Shown: positions 55,683-64,000 of the stretch, in pieces
How positions within the stretch are numbered: position 1 is the stretch's first letter
How the letters are laid out: each line of letters begins with the position of its first letter
Source of the DNA: Helicobacter suis
Lineage (GTDB): Bacteria > Campylobacterota > Campylobacteria > Campylobacterales > Helicobacteraceae
Reading direction: 5' to 3'
NCBI RefSeq assembly: GCF_902196125.1
Contig: NZ_CABIKG010000003.1
Location: 40,757-104,756, forward strand
DNA length: 64,000 nt
Made by a program: the position numbers and the translations under genes
The notes under the pieces: generated by a model
What the model was told of the DNA's origin: nothing
Databases searched by the model: none
Seen by the model: only the letters and a program-made list of their open reading frames with translations

Positions 55683-56531
55683 CTAATCGCCACTCTCTAG
55701 GGCAATTCTTTGTTGTACAATAGAAGTGTCTGCTAAAGGATTAATGAGTAATTCATTGCAAGCAGTCATCTCTAAGAGTTTTTCAATGGCATAACGGCGG
55801 TGGTTATAAGCAATGATTGTGATCACATCATCTTGCTTTAAAAAATTTTCTTGTCCAAAGGGCATGTAGGGGGTAGCGCCAATGGCTACTAGCATTTTAG
55901 AAGGGTAATTACAAGACCCTAACACCTCTTTAAGATTTTCTAAACTCCCCACATCTTCTTGCGTGTTAAGCATTTCTACAATCCAATTTAGAAGTTTTTC
56001 ATAAAAATACTCGTATTTAGTGAGTTTGGAATTTTCGCCATACATATGGGTTTGCCCATCTCGGGTTAAAAAAGAGGCAATGGAGTAATCATTACACACC
56101 CCGCCATAAACAAAACGATCAATAGGCAATCTAGCCCCCACGCCCTTAGAAGCCCTAGAAAAATTCTTTTTAGCTGAAAGTCTGGTGGATTTGAGATTGC
56201 GGATTGAAGCGTCGTTAAAAGCCATGAAATAATGCGGGATAATTTTTTCTACCTCTTGCTCTTTACTATACACCACCTCACACTCTAGCGCGATTTCTGG
56301 CTCTGCTTGGGCATTTAGGCTTAAATCATCTGGTAAAATCACCCATTCATTATCCAAACAATAACGCCCTAAATACCCCTTTGCATGCGGGATATAAAAA
56401 GGGAAAAGCCCTTTAGGCGCGTCTTTTTCTACATGTTTCATGCGGATATTTGTAAAATTATCTGACTCGCCTGCTTGTTCTAAGTGCCCTGCAAAATTGC
56501 CCACCACCCCCAAACCAATAAAATCTTGCAT
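55683..56531 (-). CDS. DUF5718-like hypothetical protein
   Basis: A 282-residue cytosolic protein of unknown function. It begins QDFIGLGVVGNFAGHLEQAG and contains PEIALECEVVYSKEQEVEK and the Gly-rich GSCNYPSKMLVAIGATPYMP. The layout loosely recalls fumarylacetoacetate hydrolase-type folds, but no catalytic residues are claimed. It follows the PP-loop protein by 11 bases on the same strand as dnaG, so they are probably one transcript. Confidence 0.65.
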   Translation of the reverse strand: MQDFIGLGVVGNFAGHLEQAGESDNFTNIRMKHVEKDAPKGLFPFYIPHAKGYLGRYCLDNEWVILPDDLSLNAQAEPEIALECEVVYSKEQEVEKIIPHYFMAFNDASIRNLKSTRLSAKKNFSRASKGVGARLPIDRFVYGGVCNDYSIASFLTRDGQTHMYGENSKLTKYEYFYEKLLNWIVEMLNTQEDVGSLENLKEVLGSCNYPSKMLVAIGATPYMPFGQENFLKQDDVITIIAYNHRRYAIEKLLEMTACNELLINPLADTSIVQQRIALESGD

Positions 56532-56542
56532 CCATGCTCCTT

Positions 56543-57601
56543 TTAGTGTAAAAATAAATATTGTTGGGCTTTCTTGCGACTCAAAGGGGACACTTCAAAA
56601 GCCAGATCGCCTACTTGTACCTCATAAACCTGATTAGCTGTACTTTTGCCATAGCTTAGAACAATTTGGGCTGCTAAAATTTTTTCCTCTGTACTGGCAC
56701 ATTTTTCTATCAAACCAAGTGGCCCCTTGCAACTGCGTGCTTCTATTTTATCCATTAAAGGGTGTTGTGTGTCTAGTTTGCTATTTTCAATCTCATTTCT
56801 AGCCACCACCACCCGCGTATTGCCCACCACCATATAACGGCCTACCTTAACCAATACGCTATCTTGAACCACCATTTCTTGCTTAGTGGCTTGGCGGTGG
56901 GCTTGTAGGTCTTTAAGTTTTTGACTCACGCTTAAATCGGTGAGCAAACACCCCCCACCGGGCTTTTCATAGTATTTTAAGCCTAGTTCTTGCACTCTCT
57001 GAAGCTGGTATACACGGCTACGCCCCTGCACATCTAAAAGCTTATTGCGATCTACCCACCCTTGTTTTTCCATAAAACTAGGTTCTAAGAGTTTAGCACT
57101 CATGGGTCTTAAAAGCAGTTGATCTAAAAACTGGGGTTTATTTGTATTCTGGCCACTGCGATCAAGCAATGCATCAAAACAGCTTTGTTCTCCAAAGGCG
57201 CGCACTAGCTTTTTAACTTGATTCATTGCCTCTTTGCGCTGGCTTTTAGGTCTTTGCCCTAAAACCTCCCCACTGATCACAAAATCAGCCTTGAGTTCTA
57301 AAAGCTTATAAAAGGCCTGTTTAAACATGTTGGCATGGCAATCAATACAGGGGTTAAAATACTTCCCATAACCATATTGTGGGCTAAACAACACCTCGTT
57401 AAAAAACTGCTCACGGATATCACAAAGCAGCAATTCTACCCCAATCTGCTTAGTGGCATTTTGTAAATATTCTAATTTATCCTTATTGCCTCCAAAGCCA
57501 ATATTAAAATGCAGCGCAATTACTTCTATTCCCTGTGAGGCAATTAGGTGCATAGAGAGTAAACTATCCAATCCTCCGCTAAAAAGGGCTAATGCTTTCA
57601 T
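56543..57601 (-). CDS. PP-loop ATPase, MnmA/ThiI-like RNA thiolation candidate
   Basis: A 352-residue protein with the PP-loop ALFSGGLDSLLSMHL (SGGxDS), a C-x-x-C in YFNPCIDCHANMFK and the conserved VISGEVLGQRPKSQRKEAM. Adenylating PP-loop enzymes with paired cysteines transfer sulfur to tRNA bases; this subfamily is usually annotated as an argininosuccinate-synthase-like or thiouridylase-like protein. The C-terminal half (VLVKVGRYMVVGNTRVVVAR) is a further beta domain. Overlaps dnaG by four bases, as in the H. pylori dnaG neighbourhood. Confidence 0.75.
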   Translation of the reverse strand: MKALALFSGGLDSLLSMHLIASQGIEVIALHFNIGFGGNKDKLEYLQNATKQIGVELLLCDIREQFFNEVLFSPQYGYGKYFNPCIDCHANMFKQAFYKLLELKADFVISGEVLGQRPKSQRKEAMNQVKKLVRAFGEQSCFDALLDRSGQNTNKPQFLDQLLLRPMSAKLLEPSFMEKQGWVDRNKLLDVQGRSRVYQLQRVQELGLKYYEKPGGGCLLTDLSVSQKLKDLQAHRQATKQEMVVQDSVLVKVGRYMVVGNTRVVVARNEIENSKLDTQHPLMDKIEARSCKGPLGLIEKCASTEEKILAAQIVLSYGKSTANQVYEVQVGDLAFEVSPLSRKKAQQYLFLH

Positions 57602-59247
57602 ATCTGAACTAATTCTCCTTTATTAATCTGTTGTAATTTAGTCCGCCATTTTACTAGAATTTTTAACCTTTCTTGGGGGTTAAGCTCTTTGTTGAGGTAA
57701 TTAGTCTCTTCAATCCTTCTTTGGCAATGGCGCTTGATAAATAAAAGAAGCTGGGCTTTAAAATCTTGCTCAAAATTTTCAGAAAGGGTAGGCAGGCGAT
57801 TATCTAACTTGATATTTAAAATTTGTACACTCTCCTCCCCTAAGCAAAGGGTGTTAAATTCTTGCGCGCAGTGTTCAAAAGTTTCAGAATGGATATAATT
57901 TCTAGCTTGCTTTAAAAGCTCTGGATACAAGGCCATGTATTTAATTAAAATCTCTTCAAGTGGATTTTTAATAAGCCGTTCTGCTGCTTGCATCTGAGGT
58001 AGAGGGTTTTTCTTCAAAGTAAAGGCATTTCTTGGGAGTTTTAAAAGAGAGGCTGCCATAGGCCTATATTCCTCCTGCACTATCTGAGGCAAGCCATGTA
58101 AAAAGGTTTGTACTTCTTTAAAAGCCTTTTGTTTTTGCAAAGCATCGCTTAAAGAATAGGCTTGCACAAGACCCTTTAGAACAAATTCAATAAAGGGGAT
58201 AGGTTTTTGCAAAAGCGCTTCAAGTTCTGCACTTTTACCCTGAGTGATCATGTCGGCTGGATCTAATGCATTGTTTAAAAGTACCACACCCCCCCTTTTA
58301 AGCTCCAAAGAGAGGATTTTACTTGCCCTTAAAGCCGCTGAATACCCCGCCTTATCGCCATCATAAAGCAAGATAATAGAAGGATCGCCCCGGTTTAAAA
58401 TGGGGATATGTGTTTCTGTTAACGCCGTTCCTAAAGTGGCTACAGCTGTTTTAAAGCCAGCCTGCTGGAGTAAGATCACATCTAAATAGCCCTCTGTAAG
58501 GATAATTTGCTTGGTTTTAAAAATGGCCTCGCGGGCTTGGAAGTAACCATAAAGTAGCTTAGATTTATTAAACAGCACAGATTGAGAGGAATTGATATAC
58601 TTAGCCGCGTTGGGGTTATTTTGTAAAATGCGCCCACCAAAGCCCACCATTTTACCATTAGGGTTGTGGATAGGAAAAGTTAGCCGCTGGTTAAAGCGCA
58701 CAAAAACCTTATGATTCTCCTCCCCTAGTACCCCTAATTCAAGTAGGCTCTTGTGATCTATTCTTTCTTGAGTGATAAAATCTAAAACACTTTGGGAGGT
58801 ACAAAACCCTAAATTAAAAGTCTTAATAGACTCCTTACTAAGCCCTCTTTGTTTTAAATAATCTAAAACTAAAGGGTGTTTTTTAAGTTGAGTCTGATAA
58901 CACTGGGCGATTTTTTCTAATAAATCTGTGGAGGGTAGGGTTTGTTTTTGCTCTGTGGTGTATTCTAAAGGCAAATTAAACATATGGGCTAGCTTTTGTA
59001 CTGCGCTTATAAAATCTAAATTTTCATATTCCATCACAAAGGTGATGGCATTACCCGCCTTAGAGCAACCATAACACCTAAAGGAATTGCGGGAGGGGTT
59101 GATCATAAAACTAGGGGTTTTTTCATCATGGAAGGGGCAGATAGCCCGGTAATTGCTACCCACTCTTTTTAAATCAATGTAACTTTGCACCACCTCTACA
59201 ATGTCTGCTACTTGTTTGAGTTGTTCTAAAGACTCCTGAGTGATCAT
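57598..59247 (-). CDS. dnaG: DNA primase
   Basis: Makes RNA primers at the replication fork. ATG 59247 is chosen because MITQESLEQLKQVADIVEVV is the family start; an upstream in-frame ATG at 59334 would add 29 non-conserved residues. The 549-residue protein has a zinc finger (Cys37, His40, Cys58, Cys61: CPFH and CYGC), VGFGGRILQNNPNAAKYINS, the TOPRIM domain (ILTEGYLDVILLQQAGFKTA, LLYDGDKAG) and a helicase-binding C-terminal domain. Divergent from groES. Confidence 0.95.
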   Translation of the reverse strand: MITQESLEQLKQVADIVEVVQSYIDLKRVGSNYRAICPFHDEKTPSFMINPSRNSFRCYGCSKAGNAITFVMEYENLDFISAVQKLAHMFNLPLEYTTEQKQTLPSTDLLEKIAQCYQTQLKKHPLVLDYLKQRGLSKESIKTFNLGFCTSQSVLDFITQERIDHKSLLELGVLGEENHKVFVRFNQRLTFPIHNPNGKMVGFGGRILQNNPNAAKYINSSQSVLFNKSKLLYGYFQAREAIFKTKQIILTEGYLDVILLQQAGFKTAVATLGTALTETHIPILNRGDPSIILLYDGDKAGYSAALRASKILSLELKRGGVVLLNNALDPADMITQGKSAELEALLQKPIPFIEFVLKGLVQAYSLSDALQKQKAFKEVQTFLHGLPQIVQEEYRPMAASLLKLPRNAFTLKKNPLPQMQAAERLIKNPLEEILIKYMALYPELLKQARNYIHSETFEHCAQEFNTLCLGEESVQILNIKLDNRLPTLSENFEQDFKAQLLLFIKRHCQRRIEETNYLNKELNPQERLKILVKWRTKLQQINKGELVQI

Positions 59248-59397
59248 AATCTCAAATGTAGCACATAAAACTTTGATTTTAACTAATGGATCAAACAAAG
59301 TAGCTGTTATCAAAAAATTTATATTAAGTATCATATAAATCTTTAGTCTATACGGCTAAGATATATTTATAAAAATATTTTAGTTTGAGTAAAAGTC

Positions 59398-59426
59398 TTG
59401 ACTTTTTGGCAATATTTAGTTAGAAT
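59398..59426 (+). promoter_or_regulatory. groESL sigma-70-type promoter
   Basis: TTGACT (59398-59403) and TAGAAT (59421-59426) with a 17-base spacer, the best promoter match in the window. It lies 50 bases before groES and its expected start point falls in the CIRCE element. Confidence 0.75.
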
Positions 59427-59427
59427 C

Positions 59428-59454
59428 GTGGCACTTAAATTTTTTAAGTGCTAA
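59428..59454 (+). promoter_or_regulatory. CIRCE operator (HrcA binding site) of groESL
   Basis: GTGGCACTT, nine bases, AAGTGCTAA: the 9-9-9 layout of CIRCE (TTAGCACTC-N9-GAGTGCTAA), with eight of nine matches in the right arm and six of nine in the left. It overlaps the predicted transcription start, so the HrcA repressor would block groESL until heat stress, as in H. pylori. Confidence 0.8.
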
Positions 59455-59476
59455 TTTTTGCAAAAAAGGAGTTTCC

Positions 59477-59806
59477 ATGTTTAAGCCACTTGGCAAGAGA
59501 GTGCTAGTTGAAAGACTAGAAGAAGAAAAGAAAACGGCTTCTGGTATTATCATTCCTGATAACGCCAAAGAAAAGCCCCAAATGGGTGTAGTAAAAGCTG
59601 TAAGCCATGAAATTAGCGAGGAATGCAAATGCCTTAAAGAAGGCGATGTAGTGGCTTTTGGTAAATACAAAGGTACAGAGATCGTTTTAGACGAGAAAGA
59701 ATTTATCGTTTTGGAGTTAGAAGATGTTTTAGGCGTAGTGGATTCTCATCGCCACGAACATGGACATAAGGGCAATAAGCACGAGGGCCATAGCCACCAC
59801 AATTAG
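59477..59806 (+). CDS. groES: GroES co-chaperonin with histidine-rich C-terminal tail
   Basis: A 109-residue co-chaperonin. The core ([37 protein letters not shown]) is followed by an extra tail of about 20 residues with eight His ([19 protein letters not shown]). H. pylori HspA has a similar tail that binds nickel and helps urease and hydrogenase maturation. The H. pylori tail also has cysteines, which are absent here, so the metal affinity may differ. AAAGGAG precedes the ATG. Co-transcribed with groEL, 58 bases on. Confidence 0.95.
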   Translation: MFKPLGKRVLVERLEEEKKTASGIIIPDNAKEKPQMGVVKAVSHEISEECKCLKEGDVVAFGKYKGTEIVLDEKEFIVLELEDVLGVVDSHRHEHGHKGNKHEGHSHHN

Positions 59807-59864
59807 TTTTTTCTAGCACACCCTCAAGGGTGTTATCATATTAAAATTTTAAAAAGGACAAATC

Positions 59865-61514
59865 ATGGCAACTAAAGAGATCAAGTTTTCAGACAGCGCA
59901 CGCGGTAAACTTTTTGAAGGTGTTAAACAACTTAACGACGCGGTTAAAGTTACAATGGGACCTCGCGGGCGCAATGTGCTCATTCAAAAGAGTTATGGCG
60001 CGCCTAGCATCACTAAAGACGGCGTGAGTGTGGCTAAAGAGATTGAGCTATCCTGCCCAGTAGCCAATATGGGCGCACAACTAGTTAAAGAAGTGGCAAG
60101 TAAAACCGCTGATGCGGCTGGAGATGGTACAACTACGGCTACCGTGCTAGCTTATAGCATTTTTAAAGAGGGCTTGCGCAACATCACAGCGGGGGCTAAT
60201 CCTATTGAAGTTAAACGAGGCATGGATAAAGCTAGCGAAGCTATCATTGCTGAACTTAAAAAGGCAAGCAAAAAAGTAGGCGGGAAAGAGGAAATCACCC
60301 AAGTAGCCACCATTTCGGCTAACTCTGATGAAAAAATTGGCAAGCTCATTGCCGATGCAATGGAAAAAGTGGGCAAAGATGGGGTTATTACGGTTGAGGA
60401 AGCTAAAGGAATTGAGGACGAATTAGATGTGGTAGAGGGCATGCAATTTGATCGTGGCTATCTCTCCCCTTATTTTGTAACCAATGCAGAAAAAATGACC
60501 ACCCAACTAGAAAATGCCTACATTCTTTTAACCGATAAGAAAATTTCTAGCATGAAAGATATTTTGCCTCTGCTAGAGCGCACTATGAAAGAGGGCAAAC
60601 CTTTATTAATTATCGCTGAAGATATTGAGGGCGAAGCGCTTACAACTTTGGTAGTGAATAAACTTAGGGGTGTGCTCAATGTAGCCGCTGTTAAAGCCCC
60701 CGGCTTTGGCGATCGCAGAAAAGAAATGCTTAAAGACATTGCGATTTTAACCGGCGGGGAAGTTATTTCTGAGGAACTGGGCAAAACTTTAGAAAATGCT
60801 AGCGTGGAAGATCTAGGCGTGGCGGCACGAATTGTTATTGATAAAGATAATACCACGATCGTAGATGGCAAAGGTAAAGCCCATGCGGTTAAAGATCGCA
60901 TCGCTCAAATTAAAACCCAAATTGAGGCTACCACTAGCGATTATGATCGCGAAAAACTCCAAGAAAGGCTAGCTAAACTTAGCGGAGGCGTGGCCGTGAT
61001 TAAAGTAGGCGCGGCTTCTGAAGTAGAGATGAAAGAGAAAAAAGATCGTGTAGATGATGCGCTTTCTGCGACTAAAGCCGCTGTTGAAGAGGGTATTGTC
61101 ATTGGCGGGGGTGCGGCTTTAATCCGTGCAGCCCAAAAAGTGCATTTAGAATTGCATGAAGATGAAAAAGTGGGCTATGAAATCATTAAACGGGCAATTA
61201 AAGCGCCTTTAGCCCAAATTGCAGCCAATGCCGGTTATGATCGCGGGGTGGTGGTTAATGAGGTAGAAAAACATAAAGAAGCGCATTTTGGCTTTAATGC
61301 AAGCAGCGGCGAATATGTGGATATGTTTAAGGCCGGTATTATTGATCCGCTTAAAGTCGCCCGCATTGCTTTACAAAATGCGGTTTCTGTTTCTAGCTTA
61401 CTTTTGACAACTGAGGCCACTGTGCATGAAGTTAAAGAGGAAAAACCGGCTACTCCAGCTATGCCTGATATGGGCGGCATGGGTGGTATGGGAGGCATGG
61501 GCGGCATGATGTAG
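59865..61514 (+). CDS. groEL: 60 kDa chaperonin GroEL
   Basis: ATP-driven folding chamber of 549 residues. Landmarks: [20 protein letters not shown], the ATP site [13 protein letters not shown] (near residue 87), [33 protein letters not shown] (near 410) and the C-terminal GGM repeats ([14 protein letters not shown]). All are intact. Follows groES under the same CIRCE-controlled promoter. Confidence 0.97.
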   Translation: MATKEIKFSDSARGKLFEGVKQLNDAVKVTMGPRGRNVLIQKSYGAPSITKDGVSVAKEIELSCPVANMGAQLVKEVASKTADAAGDGTTTATVLAYSIFKEGLRNITAGANPIEVKRGMDKASEAIIAELKKASKKVGGKEEITQVATISANSDEKIGKLIADAMEKVGKDGVITVEEAKGIEDELDVVEGMQFDRGYLSPYFVTNAEKMTTQLENAYILLTDKKISSMKDILPLLERTMKEGKPLLIIAEDIEGEALTTLVVNKLRGVLNVAAVKAPGFGDRRKEMLKDIAILTGGEVISEELGKTLENASVEDLGVAARIVIDKDNTTIVDGKGKAHAVKDRIAQIKTQIEATTSDYDREKLQERLAKLSGGVAVIKVGAASEVEMKEKKDRVDDALSATKAAVEEGIVIGGGAALIRAAQKVHLELHEDEKVGYEIIKRAIKAPLAQIAANAGYDRGVVVNEVEKHKEAHFGFNASSGEYVDMFKAGIIDPLKVARIALQNAVSVSSLLLTTEATVHEVKEEKPATPAMPDMGGMGGMGGMGGMM

Positions 61515-61616
61515 CCCTAAGAGGGGGGAGGAGGGGGTCTTATAAATATACCTTTCATGAGTTATTATTTTTTCACAAACAATAAGCTCTTCTAACCCAT
61601 AAAGAAAGGAACTTTA

Positions 61617-62627
61617 ATGACAAAAATAAAATTATTTAGTCCTTGGAAAATTAAAGATTTAGAATTAAAAAACCGCGTGGTGATGCCCCCAATGGTACAA
61701 TACATCGCTAAAGATGGTTATGTGAATGAGTGGCATACCCAGCATTATATTAGCCGTGCTATCGGACAGGTTGGGTTAATCATTGTGGAGGCATCAGCAA
61801 TTGATGCCTCTGCTAGAATTTCTGAGGGTGATTTAGGGATTTATGAAGAAGGGCATATCAAAGGTTTAGCCCACATTGTAGAAAAATGCCACCAATATGG
61901 CTCTAAAATAGCCATACAACTTGCCCATGCGGGTAGAAAAGTGGAATTAAAAAATACAACCCTTTTAGCCCCCTCAGCTTTACGCTTTAATGAACACTTT
62001 CCCATGCCTAAAGAAATGAATAAACAAGACATTCAAAAGATCATTGAGGAATTTAAACGCGCGGCGCTAAGAGCTAAACAAATTGGTTTTGATGCTATAG
62101 AAGTACACGGCGCGCATGGTTATCTCATCAGTAGTTTTCTCTCTCCTTTAAGCAATAAACGCACCGATTCTTATGGCAGAAACCGCGCGCTTTTCTTACA
62201 AGAAATTTTAGAGGCCATTCGCGGCGCAGTTGATTTGCCTATTTTATTACGCGTTTCAGCTAAAGATTACCACAAAGAGGGCAATACACCCGAGAAAATA
62301 GCCACACTTCTTACACCTCTTGATCATCTCTACGATGCTTTAGATGTGAGCAGTGGGGGGGTAGTAGAAGCGCCTATTAAGGTGTATCCGGGTTATCAAA
62401 TTGCAGCAGCAGAATTTCTTAAAGAGGCATTGGATAAACCTACAATCGGGGGTGGTTTGCTTGAAGAACCTAAAATGGTACAAAGAATTATTGGGAGTCA
62501 AACCACCGATGCGATCTATCTAGCCCGTGCGCTTTTAAAAAACCCGTTTTGGTGTTTTAATGCGGCCTTGCAATTAGGACAAGATATAGACATTCCTAAA
62601 CCTTATGAGCGTATCAGGCATTTATAA
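61617..62627 (+). CDS. NADH:flavin oxidoreductase / old yellow enzyme
   Basis: FMN-dependent ene-reductase of 336 residues resembling YqjM/NamA. Visible are NRVVMPPMVQYIAKDGYVNE, the active-site pair in IAIQLAHAGRKVEL, DAIEVHGAHGYLISSFLSPL, LSNKRTDSYG and VGGLLEEPKMV-like GGGLLEEPKMVQRIIG. The physiological substrate is unknown; such enzymes reduce activated alkenes and nitro compounds. GAAAGGAA precedes the ATG. It lies 102 bases after groEL and may be transcribed separately. Confidence 0.9.
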   Translation: MTKIKLFSPWKIKDLELKNRVVMPPMVQYIAKDGYVNEWHTQHYISRAIGQVGLIIVEASAIDASARISEGDLGIYEEGHIKGLAHIVEKCHQYGSKIAIQLAHAGRKVELKNTTLLAPSALRFNEHFPMPKEMNKQDIQKIIEEFKRAALRAKQIGFDAIEVHGAHGYLISSFLSPLSNKRTDSYGRNRALFLQEILEAIRGAVDLPILLRVSAKDYHKEGNTPEKIATLLTPLDHLYDALDVSSGGVVEAPIKVYPGYQIAAAEFLKEALDKPTIGGGLLEEPKMVQRIIGSQTTDAIYLARALLKNPFWCFNAALQLGQDIDIPKPYERIRHL

Positions 62628-62658
62628 TTTTTAGCTGGAGGGGTGTATTTTTTAATCC

Positions 62659-63558
62659 ATGCAAAAGGGCGCATTTTTAAAAAGTCTTTATTCACAAAAG
62701 CTACGGTATAAACGCTACACCAAAAGTCCCTTGCGCTATGGTGGGGGTAAGTCTTTAGCCGTTGGGTTAATCTTAGAGCATATGCCAGATGTCAAAAGAG
62801 TAATTAGCCCTTTTATGGGCGGGGGTAGTGTAGAAATTGCTTGTGCTATGGAGCTAGGCATAGAAGTACTTGCCTTTGATATTTTTGATATTTTAATTAA
62901 TTTCTGGCAAGTGCTTTTAAAAGATAAAGAGCGCCTTTATAAGGCTTTGCTTGCCCTAGAACCCTGTTTAGAAGTTTATAACACCATTAAAGCCGAATTA
63001 AAAGCACATTATAAAAAAGAATGCGTACTAGACCCTCTGACTTTAGCTAGAGATTATTATTTTAATTTTAACTTAAGTTATGGACCCGGATTTTTAGGCT
63101 GGATGAGTAAGATTTATACGGATAAAAAACGCTATGAAAACGCATTACTCAAGCTTAAAAATTTCCATGCCCCCTCTTTGCGTGTAGAGTGTGCAGACTT
63201 TGCTAGAGTCTTATTAGCCTATCCTACAGATTTTGCTTATTTAGACCCGCCTTATTTTTTAGAGGGGGATTCAAAGATGTTTAAAGGGATTTATCCGATG
63301 CGCAATTTCCCTATCCATCATAATGGCTTTGCGCATGAAAAATTAGCTAAGTTACTTAAAGAACGCCCCGGTCCCTTTATCTTAAGTTATAACGATTGTT
63401 CCTTTGTGCGTGAGGCGTATAAGAATTTTAAAATTGTAGAACTTTCTTGGCAATACACGATGGGACAAGGAGAAACTAGAGTGGGTAAAAATCGCCTTGA
63501 AAGAGGCGATAGTGGGCATGTTAAAAAATCCCATGAACTTTTAATTATTAAGGAATAA
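62659..63558 (+). CDS. D12-class N6-adenine DNA methyltransferase (Dam-like)
   Basis: A 299-residue type II methylase. It has KSPLRYGGGKSLAVGLIL and FMGGGSVEIACAMELGI for AdoMet binding and the catalytic DPPYFLEGDSKMFKGIYPM. The C-terminal part has GPFILSYNDCSFVREAYK and GQGETRVGKNRLERG. The alpha-group D12 architecture includes GATC methylases, but the site is not predictable by eye. It is followed two bases later by a partial gene that could encode its restriction partner. It is unrelated in detail to the D12 enzyme at 27947. Confidence 0.85.
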   Translation: MQKGAFLKSLYSQKLRYKRYTKSPLRYGGGKSLAVGLILEHMPDVKRVISPFMGGGSVEIACAMELGIEVLAFDIFDILINFWQVLLKDKERLYKALLALEPCLEVYNTIKAELKAHYKKECVLDPLTLARDYYFNFNLSYGPGFLGWMSKIYTDKKRYENALLKLKNFHAPSLRVECADFARVLLAYPTDFAYLDPPYFLEGDSKMFKGIYPMRNFPIHHNGFAHEKLAKLLKERPGPFILSYNDCSFVREAYKNFKIVELSWQYTMGQGETRVGKNRLERGDSGHVKKSHELLIIKE

Positions 63559-63559
63559 C

Positions 63560-64000
63560 ATGTATATTTCAGAGGTCAAGACAGCTTTTAAGATCGCTGA
63601 TGTGGAATGTGTACCCAGTAGCACAAAACTTAACTTCCACTATCTAAAAAAACTAAGAGATGAAAATAATAACCCCTTACCTCAAAGTATTTTAACTAAG
63701 AATGTCGCGCGGGTGTATTTGATTGTGGTGGAGGGGGTGGTTAAAAAAATTGGGGGTTCTCAAGCACAAGGAGGAATTAAAAAGACTTTAGAAATCTATA
63801 GAGATGGGGGTGTGAATGGGCGGCCTAGCATTAGAAGTTTTGGGATTTGGTATTTTCTCTACCATACTATTCTTACTGGTAAAAAAATAGAATTTTACAT
63901 GATCTATCAAGATAATTTTAAGGCCTTTATTAAAGGATTATTAGGAGTGCATGAAGTGCCTGAGGCCTCTTTGAGCTATAAATTTTTAGAAGAGGCGTGC
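63560..64000 (+). CDS. Possible type II restriction endonuclease (partial, 3' end outside window)
   Basis: The first 147 codons of a gene whose ATG (63560) lies two bases after the D12 methylase stop, preceded by AAGGAA. The protein is cytosolic and basic (YISEVKTAFKIADVECVPSS, LEIYRDGGVNGRPSIRSFGI, WYFLYHTILTGKKIEFYMIY). No catalytic motif is recognised in this part. The tight pairing with a solitary methylase makes a cognate restriction enzyme the likeliest role; this is an inference from position. Confidence 0.5.
   Translation, partial: MYISEVKTAFKIADVECVPSSTKLNFHYLKKLRDENNNPLPQSILTKNVARVYLIVVEGVVKKIGGSQAQGGIKKTLEIYRDGGVNGRPSIRSFGIWYFLYHTILTGKKIEFYMIYQDNFKAFIKGLLGVHEVPEASLSYKFLEEAC

Noticed and set aside
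60152..60901. Long open frames antisense to groEL
   Set aside because: They are shadows of the strongly conserved groEL frame, with no ribosome sites or family resemblance.
1..64000. CRISPR arrays, rRNA genes, intact insertion sequences
   Set aside because: No regularly spaced repeats, rRNA signatures or intact transposase frames were seen.

Overview
This window is a piece of chromosome from a Helicobacter species that is not H. pylori itself. Four blocks keep H. pylori-like gene order: rplY-pth-lptF/G type permease; rpmE-rsmI-rRNA methyltransferase; lpxR-like/dgkA/gyrA/flgR; and groEL-groES/dnaG. GroES ends in a histidine-rich tail, FlgR has no DNA-binding domain, and there are Hop-like and FrpB-like outer membrane proteins. 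Unlike H. pylori, the window carries selenocysteine genes: selB, and a selD that itself contains an in-frame UGA. The species cannot be fixed from sequence reading alone; a gastric non-pylori Helicobacter is the best guess.

Layout. 1-3.9 kb: translation genes (prfB 3' end, rplY, pth), an LPS-export permease, an isolated trpA and gatC. 3.9-8.9 kb, minus strand: a tightly overlapping five-gene operon for UDP-ManNAc(3NAc)A (Wbp type). 8.9-10.4 kb: a GT4 glycosyltransferase frameshifted at an 8-bp tandem repeat, bracketed by 34-bp direct repeats that copy the 3' end of the adjoining TonB receptor gene. 10.4-14.2 kb: TonB receptor and Hop-like protein, divergent. 14.4-20.6 kb: type I restriction locus with frameshifted hsdM, an hsdS with a leftover 5' piece, and intact hsdR. 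20.6-24.2 kb: KdsC-type phosphatase, LRAT-like protein, ppsA. 24.4-29 kb: DUF262/DUF1524 protein, a truncated restriction-methylation fusion, and a D12 methyltransferase. 29-38.4 kb, minus strand: selB, two envelope proteins, rRNA methyltransferases, rpmE, ffh, valS. 38.5-39.5 kb: remnants including an integrase N-terminus. 39.5-49.9 kb, plus strand: lpxR, dgkA, gyrA, a second DUF262/DUF1524 gene, flgR, an aldo/keto reductase, cysK-cysE. 50-54.1 kb: decayed mobile DNA with the C-terminal part of a multidomain toxin-like (polyvalent-type) protein, a small lipoprotein and a broken FkbM methyltransferase. 54.2-59.3 kb: selD, hypotheticals, a PP-loop ATPase and dnaG. 59.4-64 kb: groESL behind a CIRCE element, an old-yellow-enzyme reductase, and a D12 methyltransferase followed by a partial gene.

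Themes. Surface sugars are made by a complete nucleotide-sugar pathway and may be switched by a repeat-controlled glycosyltransferase. Defence genes (type I, type II/IIG, two GmrSD-like) are scattered singly among conserved housekeeping genes, several of them broken. The selenocysteine machinery is split between two loci, and selD depends on it for its own translation. No rRNA, tRNA, CRISPR array or intact insertion sequence was seen.
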